From Sulfolobus sp. UBA167 (GTDB lineage: Archaea > Thermoproteota > Thermoprotei_A > Sulfolobales > Sulfolobaceae), in contig DAHF01000109.1 of the NCBI GenBank assembly GCA_002495845.1, forward strand, positions 237 to 13,408: DNA of 13,172 bases, in the 5' to 3' direction. The notes beneath the pieces were generated by a model. The model did no database searches and was not told the DNA's origin. It was given only the letters and a program-made list of their open reading frames with translations. Positions 6,036-12,850 of the stretch are shown here, one piece after another. The position numbers and the translations under genes are program-made. Position 1 is the stretch's first letter, and the number at the start of each line of letters is the position of its first letter.

Positions 6036-6596
6036 ATGTTTTTTCAAGATATTTCAATTGGAGTTTTTATTCTCACAATTCTTTTCTCGGCCGCGGTGAT
6101 GAAGACCTACCTGGACTTCATAGTATACCTGCACAGGATACGTGAAAAATATAAGATGCTGGCCATAGCCAACTTCATCGACGAAGCCAGCAAGTTCTTT
6201 ATAGGTAACACGGCTGACTTACTAGAGGAAGTCTTAGTCTTTTTTAGAATGAAGGGTGGTGAGGTTGAGGCCAGGGAGGTCGCTGATACAGTATACGGTA
6301 AGATCGGTCCTATTATAAAGGAGATTGAGGAACTGCTCAATTCAGCCAAGGACACGTACAAACTTGAAGTCTTTGAGAGACGAATAAGGGATGTGATGTT
6401 CTTCTTTGCTATACTTGCCAGTTTATCCACGCTTTTCTCCGGATTTCTAGCCTTCTATCCTAGTCTGATAGGGGGCATCAGTAACACAATTTTTCTTTTT
6501 TTCGAGTCTCTCTTGTTCTCGTTTTTCATTATAAGTTATGCCTTTATTACTAGAGCAATTTCACAAATAAGAAGAGAACTTAAGCAAATTAAATAG
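6036..6596 (+). CDS. Three-helix membrane protein of unknown function
   Basis: The protein has 186 residues. Hydrophobic segments lie at about 5-22, 119-141 and 151-171. Between the first and second is a charged helical region (REKYKMLAIANFIDEASKFF onward to LEVFERRIRD), probably cytoplasmic coiled-coil or helical bundle. The C-terminus is basic (RRELKQIK). I recognise no family, catalytic motif or transport signature. The gene begins eight bases after the winged-helix gene with only a weak AGGGA leader match, so it is likely translated from the same message. A DNA-binding protein paired with a membrane partner could form a membrane-coupled regulator, but this rests on neighbourhood only. Confidence 0.65.
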   Translation: MFFQDISIGVFILTILFSAAVMKTYLDFIVYLHRIREKYKMLAIANFIDEASKFFIGNTADLLEEVLVFFRMKGGEVEAREVADTVYGKIGPIIKEIEELLNSAKDTYKLEVFERRIRDVMFFFAILASLSTLFSGFLAFYPSLIGGISNTIFLFFESLLFSFFIISYAFITRAISQIRRELKQIK

Positions 6597-7020
6597 AATT
6601 CATAAAGATCTGCCTTAATCCTGGCCACTGACAATCACGTCAGATATATGAGTAAAGCGGACGGAAAGATCTCAAGAATGTTTATCATAATGATTATAGA
6701 GTCTTTATGGAAAACCAAAGATAAAACTTCTATTAAGTCAGTGACCACTACCTGAAAAACTTCTTCATGGATGCATAATGGTGAAGGTTAGAACTAGGCG
6801 TGCAATTATCATGCGACTTCTCCCATCAAATGAAATAACATACTTAGTCTCAAATATTTCAATGCGTTTCAAGCGCAATCCAAATCGCCCTGATGCTAAA
6901 CTTATGAGCAGATTACGGACTTAAACTTCATAAACGCAATATTTGACTCCACGAAAGACCTCCGATAACGATTTACCACGAACTCTTCTAACTTAACATA
7001 GAACTAACATTATGTGAATT
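6597..7020. other. Gene-less stretch
   Basis: Two small plus-strand frames exist (6648-6755, 35 codons, and 6778-6924, 48 codons, the latter with CGT/CGC arginine codons unlike neighbouring genes). Neither has a TATA box at the right distance or a Shine-Dalgarno site, so I do not call them genes. A weak inverted repeat (CTGAC, six bases, GTCAG) lies at 6628-6643. No RNA gene or insertion-element ends are seen. Confidence 0.45.
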
Positions 7021-7022
7021 AC

Positions 7023-7030
7023 TTTTATAG
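7023..7030 (+). promoter_or_regulatory. TATA box for the small gene at 7076
   Basis: TTTTATAG is centred about 34 bases before the ATG at 7061 and 49 before that at 7076. The predicted transcription start near 7053 leaves a short leader that contains GGTGA, which favours initiation at 7076. Confidence 0.5.
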
Positions 7031-7075
7031 TCCCACGCTAAATTATAACCAATTCTTTGTATGGAAGGTGATTTC

Positions 7076-7483
7076 ATGTTAATTAACGAAAAAGTTGAGG
7101 TGGATCAGTCGATTAGAAAGTTGTTGTTAAAACCTGAGTTTGTTATCCCCTTAACCTTTCATTTTCGTTTAGTGGGTAGTGCAACTGCTGGGAATGAATT
7201 AGAGGCCATGTTCTACCCGAGCGAAAAGCCTGCAAACTTTTCCATATTGGAATTTCATAGAAAATTTCAAGTTAAAATAATACTTTCGTTCAATGAGTAC
7301 CTCTACGTCCTCGATGATAGAAAGGGAATTCGTTATAAGATTAGATTCATGAGTACTCCCAGCCTTAGGAATCTAAACATTTCTGTCGAGGCAGAAAGGG
7401 AAAGTGCCATGAAAAGATTTCCAATAAGCGAAGATCATCTGTTACAGCATATAGTGGTTAATCTAAGGCGAATATCTAATTAA
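7076..7483 (+). CDS. Small soluble protein, possibly START/SRPBCC-like
   Basis: The protein has 135 residues from ATG 7076. I chose this start because GGTGA, a near-perfect archaeal Shine-Dalgarno site, lies six bases upstream; an in-frame ATG at 7061 would add MEGDF and place that site inside the coding region. The sequence has no membrane helix. The opening VEVDQSIRKLLLKPEFVIPL, alternating strands (FQVKIILSF, YLYVLDD) and a C-terminal helix (SEDHLLQHIVVNLRRI) resemble small START-like hydrophobic-ligand proteins known in Sulfolobales, but no diagnostic motif confirms it. It is convergent with the second winged-helix gene, with twin hairpins in between. Confidence 0.65.
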   Translation: MLINEKVEVDQSIRKLLLKPEFVIPLTFHFRLVGSATAGNELEAMFYPSEKPANFSILEFHRKFQVKIILSFNEYLYVLDDRKGIRYKIRFMSTPSLRNLNISVEAERESAMKRFPISEDHLLQHIVVNLRRISN

Positions 7484-7490
7484 TTGTTGG

Positions 7491-7541
7491 AAATAAAGAT
7501 CTCAGAGTTGCTAGAGATCTTATTTCTAGTTTAAAAACTAG
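7491..7541. repeat. Two adjacent hairpins between convergent genes
   Basis: The first inverted repeat pairs aaataaagatctc (7491-7503) with gagatcttattt (7514-7525) across a 10-base loop, with one unpaired A. The second starts on the next base and pairs CTAGTTT (7526-7532) with AAACTAG (7535-7541) across two A residues. The pair begins seven bases beyond the stop of the upstream gene and lies between two convergent genes. Possible roles are bidirectional transcript-end structure, mRNA stability or a binding site; hairpin terminators are not the rule in archaea. Confidence 0.7.
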
Positions 7542-7617
7542 ATATTTCGTTAAGATACATGGAAAAATTGAAGTGGTGGCTTTCTTGTGGAGTCTAGCTA
7601 CTCGCCTTAAATGGTGT

Positions 7618-7947
7618 TCATGAAGCTCTTATAACTTTCATATAAGAATCCGTCGTTGACGGAATTAATTCTTGTAACCTTTTATCTAAATATTCGGCTT
7701 CCTGGTCAAGGGAGCTTAATCTCCTCAGTATCTGCAACACCACACTACCCTTAGGCGTGATAACTATGAGTCTTCCCTCCTCCCTCACGAGACCGTTAGT
7801 CTCTAGAATTGAAAGATACTTTTTAAGTAGGTCAAAGCTCAATCTACAACTAAGCATTAGATTGGTCTTTCTTATTCCGTGACGGGATAATTCTAACATT
7901 TCCCTAATGATGTCGTAGGTAGTCCTCTTCCTTGACAAGGAATACAC
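7618..7947 (-). CDS. Second Sso10a/HTH_45-like winged-helix protein
   Basis: The 109-residue protein is a paralogue of the gene at 5653. It opens SLSRKRTTYDIIREML and has the helix-turn-helix GIRKTNLMLSCRLSFDLLKK, the second helix YLSILETNGLVREEG, the wing IVITPKGSVVL and then a leucine-rich, probably coiled-coil segment (ILRRLSSLDQEAEYLDKRL, about 73-91). Its tail is short and lacks the basic extension of the paralogue. The start is GTG at 7947: a TATA box sits 27 bases upstream, and the distance from start to the kT motif equals that of the paralogue. A TTG three codons on, preceded by GAGGTG, is an alternative. It probably binds DNA as a dimer; target unknown. Confidence 0.8.
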   Translation of the reverse strand: MYSLSRKRTTYDIIREMLELSRHGIRKTNLMLSCRLSFDLLKKYLSILETNGLVREEGRLIVITPKGSVVLQILRRLSSLDQEAEYLDKRLQELIPSTTDSYMKVIRAS

Positions 7948-7970
7948 CTCGATATCATTGTAAATCCGCA

Positions 7971-7980
7971 GATATAAGGA
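7971..7980 (-). promoter_or_regulatory. TATA box of the second winged-helix gene
   Basis: The minus strand reads TCCTTATATC, with TTATAT centred about 27 bases before the GTG at 7947. This fits leaderless transcription. Confidence 0.55.
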
Positions 7981-8600
7981 TTACCTTCCGGAGTTGAAAT
8001 GTTGGCTTCGTTAATCTCAATCTAATAATTCGGGACAAACTGGAGAAGTTCCTTCTATGAAGCAGAGGATTAAGAAGCTAGATAAGTAGGATACCGCAAG
8101 GGAATCTTGAAATAATAGGATGTATTCCATATTATCTATACATGTTTTTATTTTTTATAATCAAATATGTTGCCATGTGTGGTCGTAACTAGATACCATC
8201 TGTAAATCTGCCTTAAAGTGATCTGAGGAGTACTGAACCGCCTCGAACAATAATAAAATTGAAAATTATCGTGAATACCTTTGGAAACATATTTCACAGT
8301 ACTAAAATTATTGACAAAGATTAGAAATCTGAACGTTAATTTGACATTGTTTGAAAAGAAACATTGTGTTGTCGTAGGGAGTGGTCTTTCGATTCTTGTT
8401 GATTTTAGTTTTATATATAGTGTCTAAAGCCTTCCATATGATGCCATGAATTCACATTTATAGCAGTTTGGGCTCATCCAATACCTGCTGAAAGTATCGT
8501 TTGAGACCATAATTACTATTCAAGGGGTTAAGTTTATCTAGAATTTTTCATGATTTCTCGATTCAACCTGCCTAAGTTATTTATTCCATTCCTATGACGT
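7981..8600. other. Long gene-less region with an orphan promoter
   Basis: About 620 bases hold no supported gene; all frames are closed at short intervals. The strongest signal is TTTATATATA at 8410-8419 on the plus strand. About 26 bases downstream are two ATG codons (8438 and 8441), but the frame reads only ATG ATG CCA TGA. It may drive a short RNA or be left from a lost gene. No transposon ends or tRNA are seen. Confidence 0.45.
8410..8419 (+). promoter_or_regulatory. Orphan TATA box
   Basis: TTTATATATA matches the archaeal TATA consensus very well and is preceded by GATTTTAG. Predicted transcription starts near 8440, on a two-codon frame, so no protein product follows. Confidence 0.4.
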
Positions 8601-8610
8601 CAAGTAAAGT

Positions 8611-8620
8611 TTTTATATAA
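8611..8620 (+). promoter_or_regulatory. TATA box upstream of the 275-residue protein
   Basis: AAAG precedes TTTTATATAA, a strong BRE/TATA pair. Its centre is only about 18 bases from the ATG at 8634 but 24-25 bases from the in-frame GTG at 8640. Other leaderless genes in the window show about 25-27 bases, so the GTG may be the true start. Confidence 0.55.
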
Positions 8621-8633
8621 TGCAAGAATTAAT

Positions 8634-9461
8634 ATGTTTGTGAAGGAACTTACGTTCGCTACCAAGGTTTTTCTCGCTAAGCTCCTTCACGGACTGTACC
8701 ATGATGGCGAGGTGGGCAAAGATGTTCTTCCCCCTAAGCTCGGCTCAGCCATAGGTAATTTACTTCACTCCCTTGAAATGCTTGGCGTAGTAAAGAACGA
8801 GGGAGGGAAGGTTACGAGGGGAGAGGCCTACCGTCTAGGTTACGATGTAATATTCACATATAGTACATACAGGATCGCTATGTCTAACAAGGGGGATAGA
8901 AGTTTTAGGACCAAGAAGGAGATTGCGTGCCTAATACCCTTGGCTGAAAGAAAACATGTAATGCAGAGGTATCACTACACTAAGGCTCCCAAGGTACTAA
9001 GGTTGAGCAAAGTCAGGATAAGGGACTACTTAAAAGGACGAGTTGGTAAGGGCATATGGAAGGTGGAGGAGAGGGGTCAAAACCTCGAACTTCGCTTGAT
9101 TTTCGATCCGCCACTAGAGCCGGGACAGTTTGCGAGTTACGGCTATTCCACCTGGGATAAGGAGTACTACGGAACTAGCGTGGATGAAATAAGGAGAAGA
9201 TACGGCATTGATTACTCGTCGGAGGGTGTGGCCGTGACTAGCCCTACGCTTTACCTCAAATTGACAGTAATGCTACCTTGGAAGCCGGGAAGCATTGGCG
9301 TGTACACGTTGGTTAGAAGGCCTGATAACAATTTCTCCTTTGGGGAGATCAATCGAGGATACGTGTTTAGGGGTGACTCAGACACGTACATACTAGAGAT
9401 GGAGAACCCAGATCTTCACATGTATAGCGTAAGATGGACCCCTCCATCCGAGAAAACTTGA
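8634..9461 (+). CDS. Winged-helix-like N-terminus fused to an unknown beta-rich domain
   Basis: The protein has 275 residues. Residues 1-75 look like a small helical DNA-binding module: FATKVFLAKLLHGLYHDGEV, KLGSAIGNLLHSLEMLGVVK and a wing-like GGKVTRGEAYRLGY. Residues 76-275 are rich in beta-strands with LRLIFDPPLEPGQFASYGY (153-171), a Tyr/Trp-rich loop (STWDKEYYG), LYLKLTVMLPWKPGSIGVY (206-224) and a final strand (HMYSVRWTPP). The PP-L-x-PGQ/F and W-K-PG turns suggest a two-sheet sandwich. I do not recognise the family. The ATG at 8634 is a possible start, but the TATA distance favours GTG at 8640, removing two residues. GC-richer, AGG-rich codons contrast with the AT-rich flanks. It faces the TPR gene across 386 gene-less bases. 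A ligand-sensing regulator is one guess among several. Confidence 0.75.
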   Translation: MFVKELTFATKVFLAKLLHGLYHDGEVGKDVLPPKLGSAIGNLLHSLEMLGVVKNEGGKVTRGEAYRLGYDVIFTYSTYRIAMSNKGDRSFRTKKEIACLIPLAERKHVMQRYHYTKAPKVLRLSKVRIRDYLKGRVGKGIWKVEERGQNLELRLIFDPPLEPGQFASYGYSTWDKEYYGTSVDEIRRRYGIDYSSEGVAVTSPTLYLKLTVMLPWKPGSIGVYTLVRRPDNNFSFGEINRGYVFRGDSDTYILEMENPDLHMYSVRWTPPSEKT

Positions 9462-9847
9462 CCTGGAGTTATCCCTAGAAATGTATTGCATCTATTTGAG
9501 GCTTGGCGGAACATCAAGGCTCATGCAGGTCCCATATGGAGATAGGCCTATCTGAGAAATTGCAAGCTCTTCATAAATGGTTACATTATCTTAGATAGCG
9601 CATTACTTTATAAACTGGGTACATCTATTTCCTTTCCCCGATTTCGCAATCACATATATCAAGATAGATCTTAATTTTTAGCTTAAAGAATTCTTTCATG
9701 CAGGAATACTAAAATACTACCGTAAACAAGTCCTATCGACCATGATTATTCAATATCTGTTTAAAAAGGAAAAGTAATGTTAAAGTAGTCAACACTGATC
9801 TTATTGAAAGTCTCATATCAAGTTTGGTTGGCATTACTCACGTAGGT
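9462..9847. other. Gene-less convergent spacer
   Basis: No supported gene. A 24-codon frame at 9481-9555 lacks promoter or leader signals. The one clear structure is the palindrome AGATAGGCCTATCT at 9540-9553, perfect over 14 bases. The rest is AT-rich without long repeats. Confidence 0.5.
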
Positions 9848-10810
9848 CTATCTATGTTCTATTCTCTCGCCCTTTCCAGCAATGTAATGCGTAACCTTTA
9901 ACGACTTTCTCTCTCCCCTCCTCTGAAGGGTAAAGTAAGGTTTCAAATTTCCATGAGTTGGACAATAGCCCAGATAATAAGAACTGAGCTCCCATTTCCT
10001 GATCTCGGTCCTAAAATCCTGTCTCTCCGATTCCTCTAGTCCATCTAAAGCTTCCTCGATATACTGTTTAATTTCTTCACTAACCTTAGTAGTCTGTATG
10101 TGTCTATTTCTAACCCTAATTCCTTCATTAACATGTCTCAAGGCTTCACCTTTGTCTCCTATATTCCAAAGTATGACAGCCCTGGTCAAGAACGAGTAAG
10201 GTAAGTCTTCGCTTAATGCCTTCAATGAATACTCAAGGCTCCTGTCCTTTTCGCCTAGAAGAAAGTTAATCTCAGCTAAAGCTCTCCAGGCTCTACGTAC
10301 TTCACGGCCTCCATATTCTATAACCATTTGGAAGTAAGTTTCTGCCTCCTTTAGAAAGTCCCTATCTATTAACCGCAGATAAGCTTGGTTTAGTAGAAAT
10401 TGGGCCTTAAATAAGAGAAGTTGAGGATATTCCTCAGAGTTTTTACCTTTTTGTATTTCTAGATTTAAAAGGTTCAAGAAGTCAATCGAAAAGTTTTTTC
10501 GATTTGAATTCTCTAATATCCACCTCATAAGGAATTTTATTCTAGAGTTTTCGCTCAACTTCATGACAGGCACCATTTTATCGACTATTTCATGTAGGTT
10601 CCCAGTTCCCTTCTGCCTTAAGCAGATCTCCATGTCAAACATCGCCTCCATGGAATCAGGCTCTATCACCAAGGCTCTCCTGAAAAGATGAAGTGCCTCG
10701 TTTGTGTGACCGTTGGAACAAAGGATTTTGGCAGAAGCGATGAGAGGTTCGGAGAACACAGGTTGCTGGCCCATAAAGGCATTAATCAAGGCAATTTGAT
10801 CCCTATTCAT
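9848..10810 (-). CDS. TPR-repeat protein with basic Cys/His-containing C-terminal tail
   Basis: The protein has 320 residues, no signal peptide and no membrane helix, so it is cytoplasmic. Tetratricopeptide-like helix pairs are visible at about 22-55 (SAKILCSNGHTNEALHLFRR, then ALVIEPDSMEAMF), 132-165, 171-203 (ALAEINFLLGEKDRSLEYS) and 206-238 (AVILWNIGDKGEALRHV), with diverged helices between. Such solenoids serve as protein-binding scaffolds. The C-terminal 50 residues leave the repeat pattern: YYLGYCPTHGNLKPYFTLQ is followed by a basic end. The CPTHG motif might bind metal with a partner chain, but only one Cys is present there. Start ATG 10810 is supported by a TATA element 26 bases upstream. 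Partner and pathway are unknown. Confidence 0.8.
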   Translation of the reverse strand: MNRDQIALINAFMGQQPVFSEPLIASAKILCSNGHTNEALHLFRRALVIEPDSMEAMFDMEICLRQKGTGNLHEIVDKMVPVMKLSENSRIKFLMRWILENSNRKNFSIDFLNLLNLEIQKGKNSEEYPQLLLFKAQFLLNQAYLRLIDRDFLKEAETYFQMVIEYGGREVRRAWRALAEINFLLGEKDRSLEYSLKALSEDLPYSFLTRAVILWNIGDKGEALRHVNEGIRVRNRHIQTTKVSEEIKQYIEEALDGLEESERQDFRTEIRKWELSSYYLGYCPTHGNLKPYFTLQRRGERKSLKVTHYIAGKGERIEHR

Positions 10811-10830
10811 AGGTATAATAAGCTATTTCT

Positions 10831-10841
10831 GATTTTAAAGT
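10831..10841 (-). promoter_or_regulatory. TATA box of the TPR gene
   Basis: The minus strand reads ACTTTAAAATC, centred 26 bases before the ATG at 10810, consistent with a leaderless transcript. Confidence 0.5.
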
Positions 10842-11416
10842 ATTAACTAGTTTTCAACGAAACCAATTTTGTGTGCTTCGGAGCATCCTCATCGATCCAG
10901 AGAATAACATGAGTAAAGCGTAACTTATGTTTAATACATTATGGATTTCAAAACTGATATTCAAGAGACAGCTTCCATTCTAACGAAAAGCTAATTTAAC
11001 GTGTTTCAAGGCGGTGAAATCTTTTGCACATGTGTACAAAAATCTTTATAGGACCAAAGTTGTATAATATAGATCTCAGTATTGCCTAGTAGGCATTGTC
11101 GTGAAACGTCTACAGTATCTCGTTGATTAAAGGAAATGAAAAGGTGACGAGTTCCGGCTAAGAAACACTAAAGTTGCGATCCTCTCCAAATTACATGAAG
11201 CCAGGCCTGCATATATGTCGCGAAACTCGGTGATTACGTGAAATTGGTTGACTGAAATGTAGTGATAGATACTATTTAAAATGTAACCGTATTAGACTAA
11301 AGTCTTTTTATGAGCAAATTAACTTATGTGACTGATCGCACATAAAACGCGACATTAACGAATTAGCGTCCCTTTATTTCTAGGTCTAAACTTCTGGGAT
11401 TAGTGAACCATATAAT
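10842..11416. other. Gene-less region beside the pseudogene cluster
   Basis: No supported gene in about 575 bases. A TATA-like CTTTATAGG at 11044-11052 (plus strand) would start a transcript near 11073, just before the perfect small inverted repeat TGCCTA, G, TAGGCA (11083-11095). A plus-strand stretch near 11172-11243 translates as protein-like VAILSKLHEARPAYMSRNSV but lacks a start and is flanked by stops. It may be a scrap of a lost gene. Confidence 0.4.
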
Positions 11417-11444
11417 ATTTAGATTTAAACATTAAATTCTAAAT
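11417..11444. repeat. AT-rich hairpin downstream of the methyltransferase pseudogene
   Basis: ATTTAGATTTAA (11417-11428) pairs with TTAAATTCTAAAT (11432-11444) across three bases with one bulged base. It lies 23 bases past the pseudogene's final stop on the minus strand and could be a transcript-end structure. AT-richness makes chance pairing possible. Confidence 0.45.
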
Positions 11445-11467
11445 AGTTTTCATAATAAATTCTCATG

Positions 11468-12145
11468 TTACAAAAATTTATCCTTGATTGTCTTTTTCCT
11501 GGCCTTTATACACAGGTAATCTCCCCTATTATAATCCTGCAAGGAATCCCCTGCCTCATTGTTAGAGCATTTTAGGTATTTCGTTAAGTCTGCATTATCA
11601 ACACCTCCTCAAAACTCTACATTCCTGAGAAGTGACCTAACCTCCTCCATAGTTTACTATTCGACTTTTGTTACAAATTCGCGAGGATAGGGAAATTTAG
11701 GCGAAACTCCATCAAACTATTTCCAGCCTACTGGTAACGCCAGTCTACGCAGGAGCCCTTATGAGCCTTCACCTATATCCCAATAGAGAAGAGTTCCCTC
11801 CCTGAACGACCTGTTAGCCTCAAGTAAGGTCTTCTCTGTATCCATGAGGTAGTGAATAACCCAGTTCATTAACAATGCATTGTGCTGTTCCTTGAGAATG
11901 CTCCTCTAGGTACCTCTCTTCACCCTCATGCCACTGATCTCGGCGATCTAACAACCCTAAGGGTTCGACACAGTCGTCTATTGTTATCCTTTCTCCCATA
12001 GAAATGTTTCAAAGAGCTTCACTACTGCGTCCAACGCTAAGTATTTTCCCCAATTCTTTCTCGACAAGTAAGAACTCTAACATTAAGATATTCTCGTAAG
12101 GAACAGTGTGTCGTATTTTTCAGTGAACTTGTGGAAGCTAGACAT
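11468..12145 (-). pseudogene. Decayed class I SAM-dependent methyltransferase
   Basis: Reading the minus strand from ATG 12145 to TAA 11470-11468 (225 codons plus stop, a normal size for such enzymes), protein-like segments appear in order but across two frames. MSSFHKFTEKYDTLF is the usual methyltransferase opening. After a shift near 12092 comes LEFLLVEKELGKILSVGRSS (motif I region, where an acidic-G-x-G-x-G loop is expected but the Asp, Cys and Gly are gone), then DDCVEPLGLLD (motif II). After a shift back near 11950 come MRVKRGT, NALLMNWVIHYL and DTEKTLLEANRSFREG (motifs IV-V), FDGVSPKFPYPREFVTKVE, MEEVRSLLRNVEF and a closing GDYLCIKARKK. About six in-frame stops interrupt the second half (for example 11908-11906, 11761-11759 and 11719-11717). 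It cannot encode an enzyme. The substrate of the ancestor is unknown. Confidence 0.85.
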
Positions 12146-12147
12146 GA

Positions 12148-12174
12148 TATAACCTGTATTATAATCAGGTTATA
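12148..12174 (-). promoter_or_regulatory. Palindromic operator-like site over the pseudogene promoter
   Basis: Arms TATAACCTG (12148-12156) and CAGGTTATA (12166-12174) are perfect inverted repeats of nine bases separated by nine. On the minus strand the distal arm overlaps a TATA box (TTATAA at about 12170-12175) 27 bases before the pseudogene ATG, and the proximal arm ends two bases before that ATG. This is the layout of a repressor site that blocks TBP and RNA polymerase. It has survived although the gene beneath is dead. Confidence 0.55.
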
Positions 12175-12249
12175 ACTATTACTTGCCCTCTGGAGACATG
12201 CTACAATTCAATGTACTTAAATTGGCTTGATCATATATAATTATATATA

Positions 12250-12480
12250 ATAACTTATACCACGATACCCGTAAGCGAGGACGTTAAGTCTCAACTCGAA
12301 AAGATAAGGAGAAAAATGGAAATAGAAAGGGGTATTACCCTTAGTTGGGACGACTTCTTCAGGGAAGTTTTCAAGAACATGGTCGCGTCCCCAAATCTCA
12401 CCCTAAGCGACACCGAGGCCGAAACCCTGATCCGACTAACCAGAGAGGGAAGGAGATCGGGGAGAAGGAGAAGTGCCTAG
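12250..12480 (+). pseudogene. vapB: VapB-type antitoxin with lost start codon
   Basis: The frame from 12250 gives 76 codons: YTTIPVSEDVKSQLEKIRRK, then GITLSWDDFFREVFKNM and a variable acidic-to-basic tail ending at TAG 12478-12480. The TTIPVSEDVK opening and the WDDFFREVF helix are characteristic of crenarchaeal VapB antitoxins that pair with PIN toxins, and the length is normal. No ATG, GTG or TTG exists before the motif. The expected initiator position reads ATA (12250-12252), as if ATG had mutated. The first ATG, at 12316, would remove the N-terminal strand that binds DNA in such proteins. Translation from ATA cannot be excluded but would be weak. It overlaps the vapC remnant by about ten bases, the usual arrangement. 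Confidence 0.72.
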
Positions 12481-12848
12481 ACACTGACGCCCTAATACTA
12501 ATGCACTGAAGAAATCTTAAGGAAAAGGTTTCAGGATACTACACAACTTGTATTTCGGTCTTTGAATTTCTGAGGGGAATAGCTCTCCTAGGAAAGAATG
12601 TAGCGGACTTCAAGAGAGATCTCGAGGAGAACTTTACGGAACTCTGCCTAGATAATAAGTCCGCGATAACGGCCTCCAGAATTTACGCTGAGCTAAGGAG
12701 AGAGGGGAGACCCTTGAGCGACCCGGACCTCATCATACGTAGCATCTGCATCGCAAACGGACTCACTCTGATCACGAATAACGCACGCCACTTTTCCAGG
12801 TTAAAGAAATTTGGGCTTGAGGTTATCAGTGCGGACAACTTACTCTAA
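12471..12848 (+). pseudogene. vapC: VapC PIN-domain toxin, inactivated
   Basis: The frame from about 12468 to TAA 12846-12848 has the order of a PIN ribonuclease: KCLDTDALI (first catalytic Asp), TTCISVFEFLRG (catalytic Glu), REGRPLSDPDLIIRSICIAN (third acidic residue; consensus Ala after II is Arg here) and LTLITNNARHFSRL, with total length about 126 codons, normal for VapC. Two defects disable it: no start codon precedes KCLDTD (the initiator position is GAG at 12468-12470), and TGA at 12507-12509 ends the frame eleven codons past the Asp-containing strand start. The remaining 112 codons are open and well conserved, so the damage looks recent. It converges with the transporter gene with two bases between stops. 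Confidence 0.82.
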
Positions 12849-12850
12849 TC

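Noticed and set aside
5930..6145. Plus-strand open frame of 71 codons
   Set aside because: It overlaps the end of the winged-helix gene and the start of the membrane-protein gene out of frame, has no leader signal, and its translation has no protein-like pattern of its own.
6107..6430. Minus-strand open frame of 107 codons, Ser/Thr-rich
   Set aside because: It is fully antisense to the three-helix membrane protein; the Ser/Lys-rich composition is the typical mirror of acidic, leucine-rich helices.
6648..6755. 35-codon plus-strand frame
   Set aside because: No promoter at the expected distance and low-complexity translation.
6778..6924. 48-codon basic plus-strand frame (starts MVKVRTRRAIIM)
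   Set aside because: No TATA box or Shine-Dalgarno site, arginine codons unlike those of neighbouring genes, and no recognisable family; could be reconsidered if a homologue exists.
7491..7541. CRISPR-type repeat array
   Set aside because: Only inverted repeats are present; there is no series of direct repeats with unique spacers and no cas gene in the window.
9540..9553. Perfect 14-bp palindrome AGATAGGCCTATCT
   Set aside because: It lies in a convergent spacer with no promoter nearby and has no second copy in the window; listed as a note within the spacer rather than as a regulatory site.
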